Shown here piece by piece: positions 1 through 9,577 of a stretch of DNA of 64,000 bases. Position 1 is the stretch's first letter, and every line of letters begins with the position of its first letter. The stretch covers positions 3,410,001 to 3,474,000 of the forward strand of contig CBDCUW010000005.1 of the NCBI GenBank assembly GCA_965222745.1. The letters are read 5' to 3'. The notes beneath the pieces were generated by a model. It worked only from the letters and a program-made list of their open reading frames with translations, did not search any database and was not told the DNA's origin. Source of the DNA: CBDCUW01 sp965222745. Lineage in GTDB: Bacteria > Planctomycetota > Planctomycetia > Pirellulales > Pirellulaceae. A program made the position numbers and the translations under genes.

Positions 1-972
1 GATCGTGCCATCGGGTAAGATATCTTTGTTCTCCGTTTGCAGCCGCACACCCTGTCCATCCATCTGCATCGCCATGCGATCAGGCGAAGCTCGTACGCCA
101 TCGTAATCGGGCGTGAACCACCAACGTTGAAGCGCGCTGTGCTGAACGTCCGTCAGCGCGGTTGCAAACGTTGTCATCCGCACCGGCGGTTGTTCCACAC
201 CCACTGCTATTCGCTTCATCCGGTAATCAGCTTCGATCATGACTTGAGCAAAATGAGTGTTGGCCGCGATCCCAAACACCTGGACATCAGCCATTCCCAA
301 ACTCTCTTGGACACCGCCGGCGACCCAACGGGCAACCTGGTCGCGCCGATGGTCGGGAACGACTTTCGGAATTTTTTTCTGAAACTGGCGCAACATGTTC
401 AATCCGCCGGCGCGCGGATTGATCGTGCAACCGACAAAGCCACCGTTGTCCGAATCGGGCTGGTAGGCGCGCAGAGCAACCACAAGATCGGCCAATCGAA
501 GCGCTGGACGTCCCGAGTGAATGCCAACCGCGCTACCACCCAAGTTGTCGATCCACGGCTCGGCAGGACCAGCAATCACGATGTCTCGTTCGTTGGGGTA
601 ACAGAAGATCGACGTGATTCGCGTCAATCCGGCCAGCTTCTGCATCACGTCGCTGGGATCTTGCCCGTTGCGAATCCGATCAACCACAGCGGTTTGCAAT
701 CGAACGAGGGACACTTTGCGAAACGGTGAAGGGCGTGCCAGGTCACCGGGGAGTTCCGCGCGGGCGGCGGCCAATCGCCTGGCGACCAACTGTCCCGTGG
801 GATCCGTGTGCGTATTCAGCTGCAGTACCCCATCGGCATCAAACGAAACGCCAAAGGTCGGCAACTGAACCGTGGTCGCGATCGGGCGTGCAAAATTGTT
901 GACGTCGTTCTCTTGTGCGAGCACCAAAGAAGCGAGTGAAGTTGCCAAACCCAGAATCAGCCAAGCGCGCAT
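1..972 (-). CDS. DUF1598-family exported protein (C-terminus beyond window)
   Basis: The gene reads leftwards from an ATG at 972; 324 codons are visible and the frame is still open at the window edge, so the C-terminus is missing. The product begins with a clear Sec signal peptide (MRAWLILGLATSLASLVLA, followed by Q). Around residues 265-300 it carries PPVRMTTFATALTD and RWWFTPDY, which I recognise as the signature of DUF1598, an exported family found essentially in planctomycetes and of unknown function. No catalytic motif is evident. The opposite-strand readings over this stretch have no family signature. Confidence in the gene is high; confidence in the family name is moderate because it rests on recall. 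Confidence 0.8.
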   Translation of the reverse strand, partial: MRAWLILGLATSLASLVLAQENDVNNFARPIATTVQLPTFGVSFDADGVLQLNTHTDPTGQLVARRLAAARAELPGDLARPSPFRKVSLVRLQTAVVDRIRNGQDPSDVMQKLAGLTRITSIFCYPNERDIVIAGPAEPWIDNLGGSAVGIHSGRPALRLADLVVALRAYQPDSDNGGFVGCTINPRAGGLNMLRQFQKKIPKVVPDHRRDQVARWVAGGVQESLGMADVQVFGIAANTHFAQVMIEADYRMKRIAVGVEQPPVRMTTFATALTDVQHSALQRWWFTPDYDGVRASPDRMAMQMDGQGVRLQTENKDILPDGTI

Positions 973-1261
973 CGGAGACTCCATCAAAAGCGAGAGAAGA
1001 GTTTCGAGTCTACCAGGGAGGCGGTGTCAGGGGCGAGCAAAATGTCGGGCAACCAACGGAACACTGCCCTGAACGGGCTAATCGCCCCACTCTGTCCCGC
1101 CATGTTCAGTCACTTTGGCCTCAACTTCGCCACCGCTTCCTGTCGATATAAAAGCAGAGAGTAGGTTCGCGAGATTGCTTCGGATGTTCTAGGCACATGA
1201 ATTCTACGCGCAAGCGGCCGGTTGGCTTGTCCATCAACAACCACCATGGAAAGAAGTCAGC
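973..1261. promoter_or_regulatory. Divergent intergenic region
   Basis: This 289-bp gap separates the start codons of the DUF1598 gene (leftward) and the DUF374 gene (rightward), so it must hold both promoters. A purine-rich GGAAAGAAG lies just before the ATG at 1262 and is a plausible ribosome-binding site. I see no convincing -35/-10 pair or operator. Confidence 0.4.
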
Positions 1262-1933
1262 ATGCGGGCACTCCGATCCATCGCCTCTTGGATATTGGCG
1301 CTGGTGATACTATTGCTGCGGGCGACCTGTCGCGTTTCGGTCCACAACGATCCTCGTGAGAAACTGCGGGCCGCTGCCGAACCCTACGCTTATTCCGTCT
1401 TGCACGCGCACCAAGTCTCAGCGGCGATCAATCGTGAACCGGGCACTGCGGCGATGGTGTCTCAATCCGCCGACGGCGAATTGCTGCTACCCGGCTTCTG
1501 GGCGTTGGGCATCACGGCGATCCGTGGTTCTAATCGGAGACAGGGGCAGGACAAGGGGGGACGCAGTGCCCTGCATCAATTGGCCGCGCATGTCACCAGC
1601 GGATATCCGGCCATCTTGGCCGTTGACGGGCCGCGCGGGCCACGGAATCACGTTCGCAAGGGAATCGCAGTGCTATCGCGAGAGTCCTCCTCGGCAGTGC
1701 TCAATGTTGTTGTCGTACCATCGCGGCGATGGATTCTCAGCGGTACCTGGGACCGGCTCCAAATCCCTCTGCCCTTCTGTCGAATTGACGCTCACTTCGG
1801 TGAACCGCTGCGGCCGCGCGATGGGGAAACGGTGGAAGAGTACCGCCGTCGCATCCAAACATCGCTCAACGAACTGGAGGCGAAGTACGACGCGGATGAG
1901 AACGCGCGATCCGTCTCGAAACTCGATACCTAG
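1262..1933 (+). CDS. DUF374-type lysophospholipid acyltransferase-like protein
   Basis: The 223-residue product has a short hydrophobic N-terminus (SWILALVILLLRA) suggesting a membrane anchor. The body matches the DUF374 / lysophospholipid acyltransferase pattern: S-x-S-ADGE near residues 64-69, then G-x-TAIRGS, a GGR-x-AL segment and the hallmark DGPRGP at about residues 124-129, followed by an alternating-strand region ending FGEPL. Members of this superfamily transfer acyl chains to lipid or lipid A-like acceptors at the inner membrane. The classical H-x4-D acyltransferase motif is not visible, which is usual for DUF374. The purine-rich AAGAAG before the ATG supports the start. It converges on the next gene with only 6 bp between the two stop codons. 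Confidence 0.8.
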   Translation: MRALRSIASWILALVILLLRATCRVSVHNDPREKLRAAAEPYAYSVLHAHQVSAAINREPGTAAMVSQSADGELLLPGFWALGITAIRGSNRRQGQDKGGRSALHQLAAHVTSGYPAILAVDGPRGPRNHVRKGIAVLSRESSSAVLNVVVVPSRRWILSGTWDRLQIPLPFCRIDAHFGEPLRPRDGETVEEYRRRIQTSLNELEAKYDADENARSVSKLDT

Positions 1934-1939
1934 CGTGTC

Positions 1940-3268
1940 CTATTCTTCTTCGATGCAATACAGATATTTTGCGCCGCGGAGGAACAATTGGTTGCCGGCC
2001 AGGGCAGCAGAGGCGTCGAATCGTTCATCTAGCTCGTTGGTTGCCAGCACTTTGAATTTCCGCAAGCGCTCCAGCACCAATGTCTTTCCGTTTCGACCAG
2101 TGATGTAGACGCGGCCTCTTCCGCCCACCGGCGATGCGTAGATGTTAGAGAGCTGGCCGATTCGTTTGGGACCAAAGGCGACATCTCCTGTCTTGGAATC
2201 GAGGCAAGTGAGAATCGACTGGTTGGATTGGTTGTAGTAGAGCAACCCGTCGTAAAGCAGTGGGGACGGGATGTAGGGGGTACCACCGTCTTTCGTCCAA
2301 AGGATCTTTTCGCTTTCGGAAATGTCTCCGGTCTCGGTCAACGGTATCGCCATCGCCGCATAGCCTTGGTAACCGCTCATGCAGATCACGTGGTCCCCAT
2401 CCACCACCGGGCAGGGAATGACGTTTCCGGTTAAACCACTACACTGCCAAATGATCTCGGCCGATTCGAGGTCGTAGCTGCGGACGCGGTTGGATGCCGC
2501 GGTGACGACTTGCGTCTTGCCGCTGTGCTGAAGGACCCGTGGCGTGGCCCAGGCGTTGTCTTCGTCGCGCTGCTGCTTCCAAAGTGTGTTGCCCGTTTGG
2601 GCATTCAGGACTTCGATCGTGCTCTGTCCGGCGTGGTCGCGGACAATCACCAACTTGCCGTCATGAAACACGGGCGAGCAACCTTCGCCAAGGCTGGAAC
2701 CCACCTTCGCTTCGCCAAGGTCCCGCTCCCAAAGCTTTTTCCCGTCGAGGTCATAGCAAAACAACCCCGCCGAACCGAACCAACAATACAGATGCTCTCC
2801 GTCGGTGGTTGGTGACGCCGATGCAAAATCGTTGTCGTTGTGCGCTCCCTCGTGAGGAATCTTGGTGGCGGCAACTTGGCGCCACAGTTCTTTCCCCGTA
2901 CTTCGATCCAGACACAACACGACAAACGCGTGTTGAGCGTTGGGGCGTTTGATGTCAAAGAAGTTTGTTTTGGGCTGGTCCTCGGGATCGGGAATGGACG
3001 GGTCTTTCACCCCTGTGTTGATCGCCGTCAATACAAAGACCTTTTCACCCCAAACAATCGGCGTTGAAGTTCCCCGGCCCTCAATCGCGACCTTCCATTT
3101 GATGTTCTCGTCTTCGCTCCACTTGACCGGTGGATTCGCTGTACGTGAGACGCCCGTGGCATCGGGGCCTCGCCATTGATGCCAGTTTTCCGCGAAGGAG
3201 TCCCCCAAGGCGGACGTCTGCAAAAGGAACGAGAGCATGCACGCACAAAGAGCTGATTCGATTTTCAT
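1940..3268 (-). CDS. PQQ-like beta-propeller repeat protein (BamB-like)
   Basis: A 442-residue exported protein with signal peptide MKIESALCACMLSFLLQTSALG. After the WHQWRGPDATGVS opening typical of planctomycete PQQ-binding-like propellers come repeated blades (STPIVWGEKVFVLTA, DRSTGKELWRQVA, DLDGKKLWERDLG, NAQTGNTLWKQQ, DSKTGDVAFG). This is the eight-bladed fold shared by quinoprotein dehydrogenases and the BamB scaffold. No quinoprotein catalytic residues can be assigned, so it is probably a structural or binding propeller in the periplasm. It lies 47 bp downstream of the DUF1552 gene on the same strand and may be the last gene of that operon. Confidence 0.85.
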   Translation of the reverse strand: MKIESALCACMLSFLLQTSALGDSFAENWHQWRGPDATGVSRTANPPVKWSEDENIKWKVAIEGRGTSTPIVWGEKVFVLTAINTGVKDPSIPDPEDQPKTNFFDIKRPNAQHAFVVLCLDRSTGKELWRQVAATKIPHEGAHNDNDFASASPTTDGEHLYCWFGSAGLFCYDLDGKKLWERDLGEAKVGSSLGEGCSPVFHDGKLVIVRDHAGQSTIEVLNAQTGNTLWKQQRDEDNAWATPRVLQHSGKTQVVTAASNRVRSYDLESAEIIWQCSGLTGNVIPCPVVDGDHVICMSGYQGYAAMAIPLTETGDISESEKILWTKDGGTPYIPSPLLYDGLLYYNQSNQSILTCLDSKTGDVAFGPKRIGQLSNIYASPVGGRGRVYITGRNGKTLVLERLRKFKVLATNELDERFDASAALAGNQLFLRGAKYLYCIEEE

Positions 3269-3315
3269 AGGTGTTTATCTTTGACAGTGGATGGTTAGTG
3301 TACGTCTTGCGACAG

Positions 3316-4575
3316 CTAGATCTGGAGCATGCCTGTGCTGGTCCCAAAACTTTCTGTCTCGATTCCGATGTTGTTCAGAAGGTTGACGAACAGATTGCAC
3401 AAAGGAGTATTGTTCGATTCGTCATGGGCCACGTATCGCCCGTGAGCATATCCGCCACCGGCAAGGATGATTGGCAAATTGCTTGGGTCATGTGCATTCG
3501 CGTTGCCAAGATTGCTTCCCAGCAGCACAGGCGTTCGGTCGAGCAACCGTCCATCCGCTTCGGAAGATTGTTTCATCCGTGAAAGAAAATCGGCAAAGCA
3601 CTTGAGTATTTCCGTTTCGATGATCTTGAGCTGCTTGATCTTCTCCGGGTCCTGCCCATGATGCGACAGGTTGTGATGCTCCGCAGTGACGCCGTTGATT
3701 TTTGGAACGACAAAGTGGTCCTGAATCACCATCGTGATCGCCCGCGATGAATCGGTTTGCAGAATCAGTGGAATGAGATTCAACAACGATCTCGCTCGAC
3801 CGATCAAGTCGGCCGAATCTGCGATATCTTGCGGTGGTTGTTCGTCGACATGAGGTTTAGGCCGATCGAGCCACGCTTCGGCCTCCATCAACTCCGCTTC
3901 CGCGGCGCGAATGGCGTCGAAGTACGCATCCAACTGCCGACGATCGTTTACGCTCGTTTGTCGGTTGAGCGCTCGGGTCTGCTCGGCAACGCTGTCCAGG
4001 ATGCTACGACCGTCGGCCAGGCTCTGGCGACGACGACGTAGCTCGTCCGGGCTGCCGTCAAGGAATAACTTCGCGAATAAAGTCGACGGCCGATCCTGGG
4101 CCGGAATCATCACGCCGTTGCTCGTGTACGACTGGCTCTTCTGCGTATTGCTACTGAGGGCGATCGACGGAAAGCGAGTCACATGTCCAAGCTTCTTGGC
4201 AGCGTACTGGTCGACCGAAACGGAATTCTTGAAGCCACCAAGCCCTGGATTTCGGGCCGCCGTCAGCCAAGTCATCTCGGTATCGTGAGGCTGTTTTCCA
4301 TTTTGATCTGGATGGGACAGACCGGAGAACAATGTGAAGTCATCCCGGTGATCGTTCAACAATTCCAGGTACTCGGTGACTTCGTAGTCTTTTCCCGCAG
4401 TTTTGGGAAACAGGGATGGCGGATGAAGTCCCAGCGTGTTGCAAATCAGGACCATTCGGCTGGGCGGTGTCGCTACTTCACGACCGATGGCGGGATTCAT
4501 CGATTCCAGAAACGGCAGCGCGATGGCGATCCCCGATGCCTTCAGTGCAGCACGACGAGAAAGGGAAGTGTGCAT
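3316..4575 (-). CDS. DUF1552 domain-containing exported protein
   Basis: The 419-residue product starts with a twin-arginine-like leader (SLSRRAALKASGIAIALPFL), so folded export by Tat is plausible. The sequence PPSRMVLICNTLGLHPPSLFP and the following H-x-D/H-rich stretches match DUF1552, a family of unknown function almost always found next to DUF1592-type haem proteins in planctomycetes and Verrucomicrobia. That is its position here: its ATG overlaps the stop codon of the upstream DUF1592 gene by one base (TAATG), which indicates translational coupling. The biochemical role of the pair is not established. Confidence 0.88.
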   Translation of the reverse strand: MHTSLSRRAALKASGIAIALPFLESMNPAIGREVATPPSRMVLICNTLGLHPPSLFPKTAGKDYEVTEYLELLNDHRDDFTLFSGLSHPDQNGKQPHDTEMTWLTAARNPGLGGFKNSVSVDQYAAKKLGHVTRFPSIALSSNTQKSQSYTSNGVMIPAQDRPSTLFAKLFLDGSPDELRRRRQSLADGRSILDSVAEQTRALNRQTSVNDRRQLDAYFDAIRAAEAELMEAEAWLDRPKPHVDEQPPQDIADSADLIGRARSLLNLIPLILQTDSSRAITMVIQDHFVVPKINGVTAEHHNLSHHGQDPEKIKQLKIIETEILKCFADFLSRMKQSSEADGRLLDRTPVLLGSNLGNANAHDPSNLPIILAGGGYAHGRYVAHDESNNTPLCNLFVNLLNNIGIETESFGTSTGMLQI

Positions 4576-7049
4576 TAGCGGTTCCTAAAAATGCGGCTCG
4601 CGACGACTTGATGAATGAGACTCCGAAGCGGATAGCCATCGCTTCGAGTCGCCTGCAAGATTCTTTCGACTTCTTCACGATCGGAAAACTCGATTTCCCC
4701 ACCGGTCGAAAAGGCAATCAGCTTTGACAGGACGTGACGGGCAACCTGCTCGGTCGACCTGCGCAAGTGTGTCTTGTACTGGCGAATGTCGTCAAACTCC
4801 AAGCCATCCGCCGTCACCCCCGATGTATCGACGGGAAGTCCCAATTCATAGTCCTTGTGCAGGAAACGAAGGCCAATGGCGATCTCTCGCTTGACACCTT
4901 TGCTGTTGCGGTAGCGATCGCGATAGTTGCCAATTGGGTCAAAACATTCTAAAGCAAACCCGGGTGGATCAATCTGACTGTGGCAGACGGCACAAGCTTC
5001 GACCGACTGATGCTTCTGAAGCGTCTCGCGGATGGTCGTTGCCCCGCGTGTATCGGGCTCGATCGCACCCGCACCTGGTGGCGGTGGATTCGGCGGCAGA
5101 CCCAGCAGATTCGTCAGCACGAAATTGCCACGTTTGACGGGTGTGGTGACGGTGCCGTTTGCCGTCACCTTCGCAATCGACGCGTGCGTCAGGATGCCGC
5201 CACGGACGCTCGCCGGTTCAAGCTCGACCTTTTTCATCGCTTCGCCCTCCACGCCGGCGATGCCATAGTGTTCGGCCAGCCGGCGATTGAGAAACGTGAA
5301 GTCGGAATCGATTAGATTTTCGACGCTGAGGTTCTCGTCCATCAGATGTGAGAAAAATTGTCGAGTCTCCGCCAACATCGCTCGTCGCAACACGTCGTCG
5401 TACTCGGGATACAAGTGGGCATCGGGAGTCGTCGCATCGATCTGGTCAAGCTCCAACCATTGATCCAGAAACTCGTGGACAAAACGGTCGCACTTCGGAT
5501 CGTCCAGCAAACGATCGACCTGGCTTGCCAGCGTTTCGGGGTCGGACAAACGGCCTTCGGCAGCAAGCCGGGCTAATTCGTCATCTGGAAGGCTTCGCCA
5601 CAGAAAATAAGACAGTCGGCTGGCGAGCGCTATATCGTCCAACGTTCCAGCCTCGCCCGTCTGGAAAAGCAACTGGGGCGAAACCAAGATGGCTCGAAGG
5701 GGAATCCGAACGGAATCCACAAAATCGCGGCCCGCTTCCAGGCTGGGTCTGGCGAGCGATACCAGTGCTTCGATCTCCTGATCGTCGACCTCCCGACGGA
5801 AGGCCCTCGGAGCCAACTCCGTGACCATGGCTCGAACATGCTCGATCGGCGAATCCGAAAGGACTGCCTGGTAGGCTCGTCCCGACCGGCCGTTTTCGCT
5901 ATTGGCTTTCCACTGAATTCCGGGAAACAGTTTTCGCGTGCGCTCGGGGGGCCAAACCGTTTCTAAGGGGCCTTCGACGGTGACACGGCGCACCTTGACC
6001 CCCTCGCCACCGAACGTACTTGCAGGTTGCCCGTTGTAGATCACACGACCATCAAGTGCGGGCTCCAATTCGTCGGCACTGACGTAGATGTAGTCGTCCG
6101 GGCGTAGGTAAGTGGTCGTGGCGAGATCTCGGTAGTCCGAACCGGCAAGATCCCAAGCTGCAAACAGCTCGCTTTCCCCCTGCTGGTCGTTCTGCCGTTT
6201 CAAACTCACCGTGATCGATGACCGCGGCTGGTATGCGGCAGCTTTGACCGTGATGCGATACTGCCCCGCCACCGGTGGCCTGAATCCGCTGGCGTCGGAA
6301 CGAAACACGTAGTTCTCACCCCGGAAGGTGACCACGTCGTGATCCGTTTTGAAAATCGTACCACCGCCGCGACGAACCGGCCGATCGACCCACATTTGGA
6401 TGTAGGGAGAATGGAAGTAGTCGATTTCCCGCTGCGCCATCGGTGGCTTGCTTCCCAGCTGAATCGCCTCGTCCAGCGCTAGATCCGCTGCCATCAACAG
6501 ACCGCGAACGTGAACGCTGGACATTTCCTGGTTCGCCGCAACCACATCGAACGCTCCCGATTCGTTCTCTGGTGGAAGATGCTTCGCCAAGTCCCCCGCG
6601 ATGCCAAGTAAATCGTGAAGCGTGTGCTCATATTCGCTGCGACTTAGTCGGCGCGAGGGAACTCGCCCGATGGTTTGCTGCAATCGTCGATTGGCCTGTT
6701 GGAGTTCGGCTTCGAGCAGCGAGAGTGCCGCGGACCAAGCTTCTCTACTGGGCTGAGATTCTGTGGAAGGAGGCATCTCACCACGCTGCACCCGATCAAA
6801 AACATGAACCCACTTTCGAAACGTCTCGTCGTCTTGGAGATCGTATCCCAGCGACGTGAAGTCGAGCCGAGTTTCCGTATTCGCATCGTGGCAGCCGATG
6901 CAGGATTCCTGAATGAAGGAGTCGATTTCGCCGCGAAGATCGGCCGCCATGATGACGCCCGAAAAGAATAAGGCCAGCGCGACGCCAATCACCGCTCGCA
7001 CGTGGCGCAAGTCGCAACGAACATCATTCCGGGCAGCTGCCAATGTCAT
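4575..7049 (-). CDS. DUF1592-family c-type haem protein (DUF1587/1595/1592/1588/1585)
   Basis: An 824-residue exported protein. After an N-terminal hydrophobic segment (VIGVALALFFSGVIMAA) it carries a PSCyt1-like haem motif CIGCH at residues 50-54. It then shows the usual multidomain order: DUF1587 (SRSEYEHTLHDLLGI), carbohydrate-binding-like strands in the middle, DUF1595, DUF1592 (SYFLWRSLPDDELARLAAEG), DUF1588 containing a second CxxCH (CAVCH before SQIDPPGFALE), and a short DUF1585 end. Such proteins are predicted periplasmic electron-transfer or polymer-degradation proteins; no activity is proven. The start overlaps the stop of the upstream gene by four bases (ATGA) and the stop overlaps the DUF1552 start, so the three are one coupled unit. 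Confidence 0.9.
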   Translation of the reverse strand: MTLAAARNDVRCDLRHVRAVIGVALALFFSGVIMAADLRGEIDSFIQESCIGCHDANTETRLDFTSLGYDLQDDETFRKWVHVFDRVQRGEMPPSTESQPSREAWSAALSLLEAELQQANRRLQQTIGRVPSRRLSRSEYEHTLHDLLGIAGDLAKHLPPENESGAFDVVAANQEMSSVHVRGLLMAADLALDEAIQLGSKPPMAQREIDYFHSPYIQMWVDRPVRRGGGTIFKTDHDVVTFRGENYVFRSDASGFRPPVAGQYRITVKAAAYQPRSSITVSLKRQNDQQGESELFAAWDLAGSDYRDLATTTYLRPDDYIYVSADELEPALDGRVIYNGQPASTFGGEGVKVRRVTVEGPLETVWPPERTRKLFPGIQWKANSENGRSGRAYQAVLSDSPIEHVRAMVTELAPRAFRREVDDQEIEALVSLARPSLEAGRDFVDSVRIPLRAILVSPQLLFQTGEAGTLDDIALASRLSYFLWRSLPDDELARLAAEGRLSDPETLASQVDRLLDDPKCDRFVHEFLDQWLELDQIDATTPDAHLYPEYDDVLRRAMLAETRQFFSHLMDENLSVENLIDSDFTFLNRRLAEHYGIAGVEGEAMKKVELEPASVRGGILTHASIAKVTANGTVTTPVKRGNFVLTNLLGLPPNPPPPGAGAIEPDTRGATTIRETLQKHQSVEACAVCHSQIDPPGFALECFDPIGNYRDRYRNSKGVKREIAIGLRFLHKDYELGLPVDTSGVTADGLEFDDIRQYKTHLRRSTEQVARHVLSKLIAFSTGGEIEFSDREEVERILQATRSDGYPLRSLIHQVVASRIFRNR

Positions 7050-9577
7050 TTGCCCGCTCCATGGCGTGATTGCAGGAACGCCAGCAGATCGAAAATTTCC
7101 TCGACCGTGAACGTGTCCAACAGCCCTTCGGGCATGCTCGACACTTCGGCGACCCGCCGCTGTTCCACCGCAGACTTATCGATGGTTTCGATTTTGTCGG
7201 GCTTGAGCAGATTGGGCAGCATGCGAATCCGATCGTCAGTTTCTTCAATGACCAATCCAGTCAGCAGTCGCCCATCGTCAACCAAGATCATCTGCGTTGG
7301 ATATTCCTTGTGAATTTCAGTCGACGGATTGACGATCTGCTGAAGCAGCTTGCTGCCTCGGAATCGCTTGGTAACCTCGGTCAAGTCCGGCCCGTACTTT
7401 GCTCCTTGTCCGCCAATCGTGTGGCACCTGCTGCAGGCCGCCTGCTCATAGATGGCCTTGCCGTTGTCGATCGATCGGTCGCCCAATTGATCGGCAGCGG
7501 AACCAAAATAGTGATGTTTCCACTTCTTGATGAAACGCCGCTCGGACATCGGGGCAATCTGCTCGTTGGCAACGTGGTGCAGAATCCGGACGAACATCCG
7601 TCCGTCATTCTTGCGTTCTGGGTTCGCTTGGCGGAACTCTTTCCACAATCGTCCAACACGCCCACGACGAGATTCGGGCAAGCGTGCCATGACCGCGTCG
7701 ACGTAAGGTTGATGTTGCCGTGGAACGTAGGCTTCCGGCATCTCCATTCGATCGATTTTTGCCAACAGCGCCGAGTTGTCAGGGCGAGTTTTTGTCTTCG
7801 GGGCGGTTGCCAGATTGCCGATGTCATGGTTGCTGCCGTAGGTTTTGGCAACGAGTTGGATTCCGTCCGTTTCGGGCAAGGTATCGGGAAGCGAAAGTCG
7901 GATCACCGCTCCGACCCCACGTTCCATGTGCCTGGCAGGCCCGGACGTGCTGGTCCAAACGTTGCCTTCGTCGTCGAATTCGATCTCGCGCGTATAGGAA
8001 ACACGCGTCGGCAATCGGAACTCGACCAGTTTTTCTGTCTTCGGATCAAAGCGATTGATCGTGTCGTTACCAGTTCCGCAGATCCAAACGATTCCCTTTT
8101 TGTCGACGTTCAACGCATAGGGAATTTGGTTTTCCGCGTCGGGCAATTCATAGACGGTCCACTCTTCGGTGTTCGGATTGAACTTGGCAAACACGCCCGA
8201 ACCGAAGCCGGGAACCCAAACCATTCCATCGGGAGCGACATGCAAGCGTCTCGGACCGCGGAACGGTGGATTCCATTCCTTGATGTCGCCATCTTCTGCC
8301 TGGGGATCGATTCTGCCGATCCGATTCCCGTTCAGTTTGGAATACCAGATCATGCCGTCGACCGGCGAGTAGTCCAAACCATAGGGTGTGATCCCACGCG
8401 ATTCGCCTCGTCCCGCACCAACAGCCTGACCAGCACTCAGCAGTTTGTACTCCTTGACGCGGTGCGTTTGCGGATGGATGGAAAAGCAAGAGTTGGAACC
8501 AGCATCGGTGTACCAAATCAACCCTTGAGGATCTTTCGGGTCGATTCGCAACGTGTGCGGATAGTTCCCACGTTTCTTGGGTGCCTCGGCACTGCTGTAG
8601 GTTTCAAACTTTTTCGTTTCGATGTCAAAGCGAACCATCTGGCCACTTGCGCACATCGTGGTCCAGAGACTGCCGTCGTTGGCGGTTTCGATCGAATGCG
8701 GTCCGTAGGTTCGTGGCGGAAATTTATACGTTGTTTGTGTTCCCGTGTCTGGATCCAAGGCGATCATGCGATGTTTGCTGATGTTGACCGCATAGACCTT
8801 CCCATCGCGACCAATTTCCAAATCATGAAACGAACCTTGCAGGGGTTTGTCCATTTCCCACATCGTGATCGTTGCCGCGGTGGCTAACCCCGTCGGTGCC
8901 GGCGGCGGAACGAAGGTCGGCCACCTATCGACGGCATTGTCTTTGTAGGTATTCATCAGGCGGCCGATAATCGTCTGTTGCGTGTGTCGGTACAGACCAC
9001 CAAACCCATCCATCCGCCGTAGCATGGTTTCCCAATCGACCGGCTCCTCAGGCGTGCGGAAGCCAACTGTCCCAATTTGATGGCAGTAGGCACACATCAT
9101 TTTGAAGTTCAGTCTGTCGCGAGGATTGTCGAAGGCGAGCATGCTGAAGGCACTGTTTGCCGGACGCTGTAATTCCAGTTCTTCACCGACTGCCCGCCGC
9201 GTCTGTATCACCAAGGCGTCGGTGCCAGCCGCCACACCACTGAACCACTCATCCGCAAGACCCATCAGCCGAGTGCGGATGCTATGGTCGACATGACGCA
9301 AGCCGGCGATCGAAAACGAGCCGTCTTGTTGAGTGAACACGGACGTCCATTTTCGATGTTCGTCATCGATCGCGGAAACCATGACACCTTCGATGCCGTC
9401 ACCGGCAGAATCAACAACGCGCCCCCGAATGGATTTTGTATCGGGATGGGCTGCCGTCACACTTCCACCCAGAAGCAACAGGAAAAGCACTAGCGCCGTG
9501 GAGTTCATGAAGATTTTCGGTGTGCGCCAGGTTTGCCGAAAGTCTTGGCGACTTCCGCTACCGAAATGAAGGTTCAT
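7046..9577 (-). CDS. Carboxypeptidase-regulatory/Vgb-like propeller protein with two haem motifs
   Basis: Up to 843 residues. Domains in order: a signal peptide (MNSTALVLFLLLLGGSVTAA) that begins only at residue 24; a carboxypeptidase-regulatory-like beta-sandwich (IRGRVVDSAGDGIEGVMVSA); a first haem motif CAYCH at 162-166; a streptogramin-lyase-like propeller (about 240-600); and a C-terminal PVC-type haem-binding domain with CSRCH at 715-719 and the usual long tail. The start is ambiguous. The ATG at 9577 has a good GGAG seven bases upstream and a four-base overlap with the preceding sulfatase. The ATG at 9508 gives a textbook signal peptide but has no obvious ribosome-binding site. The 23 extra residues are encoded largely by an intergenic repeat (9535-9561), which is unusual. 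Confidence 0.88.
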   Translation of the reverse strand: MNLHFGSGSRQDFRQTWRTPKIFMNSTALVLFLLLLGGSVTAAHPDTKSIRGRVVDSAGDGIEGVMVSAIDDEHRKWTSVFTQQDGSFSIAGLRHVDHSIRTRLMGLADEWFSGVAAGTDALVIQTRRAVGEELELQRPANSAFSMLAFDNPRDRLNFKMMCAYCHQIGTVGFRTPEEPVDWETMLRRMDGFGGLYRHTQQTIIGRLMNTYKDNAVDRWPTFVPPPAPTGLATAATITMWEMDKPLQGSFHDLEIGRDGKVYAVNISKHRMIALDPDTGTQTTYKFPPRTYGPHSIETANDGSLWTTMCASGQMVRFDIETKKFETYSSAEAPKKRGNYPHTLRIDPKDPQGLIWYTDAGSNSCFSIHPQTHRVKEYKLLSAGQAVGAGRGESRGITPYGLDYSPVDGMIWYSKLNGNRIGRIDPQAEDGDIKEWNPPFRGPRRLHVAPDGMVWVPGFGSGVFAKFNPNTEEWTVYELPDAENQIPYALNVDKKGIVWICGTGNDTINRFDPKTEKLVEFRLPTRVSYTREIEFDDEGNVWTSTSGPARHMERGVGAVIRLSLPDTLPETDGIQLVAKTYGSNHDIGNLATAPKTKTRPDNSALLAKIDRMEMPEAYVPRQHQPYVDAVMARLPESRRGRVGRLWKEFRQANPERKNDGRMFVRILHHVANEQIAPMSERRFIKKWKHHYFGSAADQLGDRSIDNGKAIYEQAACSRCHTIGGQGAKYGPDLTEVTKRFRGSKLLQQIVNPSTEIHKEYPTQMILVDDGRLLTGLVIEETDDRIRMLPNLLKPDKIETIDKSAVEQRRVAEVSSMPEGLLDTFTVEEIFDLLAFLQSRHGAGK
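9535..9561. repeat. Single arm of the GTAG-type 27-bp hairpin repeat
   Basis: This 27-bp segment, read on the plus strand from GCCGAAAGTCTTGG to the final CTAC, differs at one base from the right arm of the paired repeat at 40511-40577 and closely matches 31821-31847. It is internally palindromic (CGAAAGTC/GACTTCCG around TTGGC). Here it is a solitary arm lying inside the predicted N-terminus of the propeller-haem protein. Confidence 0.75.

Noticed and set aside
7070..8887. Long plus-strand open frame (605 codons) opposite the propeller-haem gene
   Set aside because: No family signature; the opposite strand encodes recognisable haem and propeller domains. A codon-bias shadow of a GC-rich gene.
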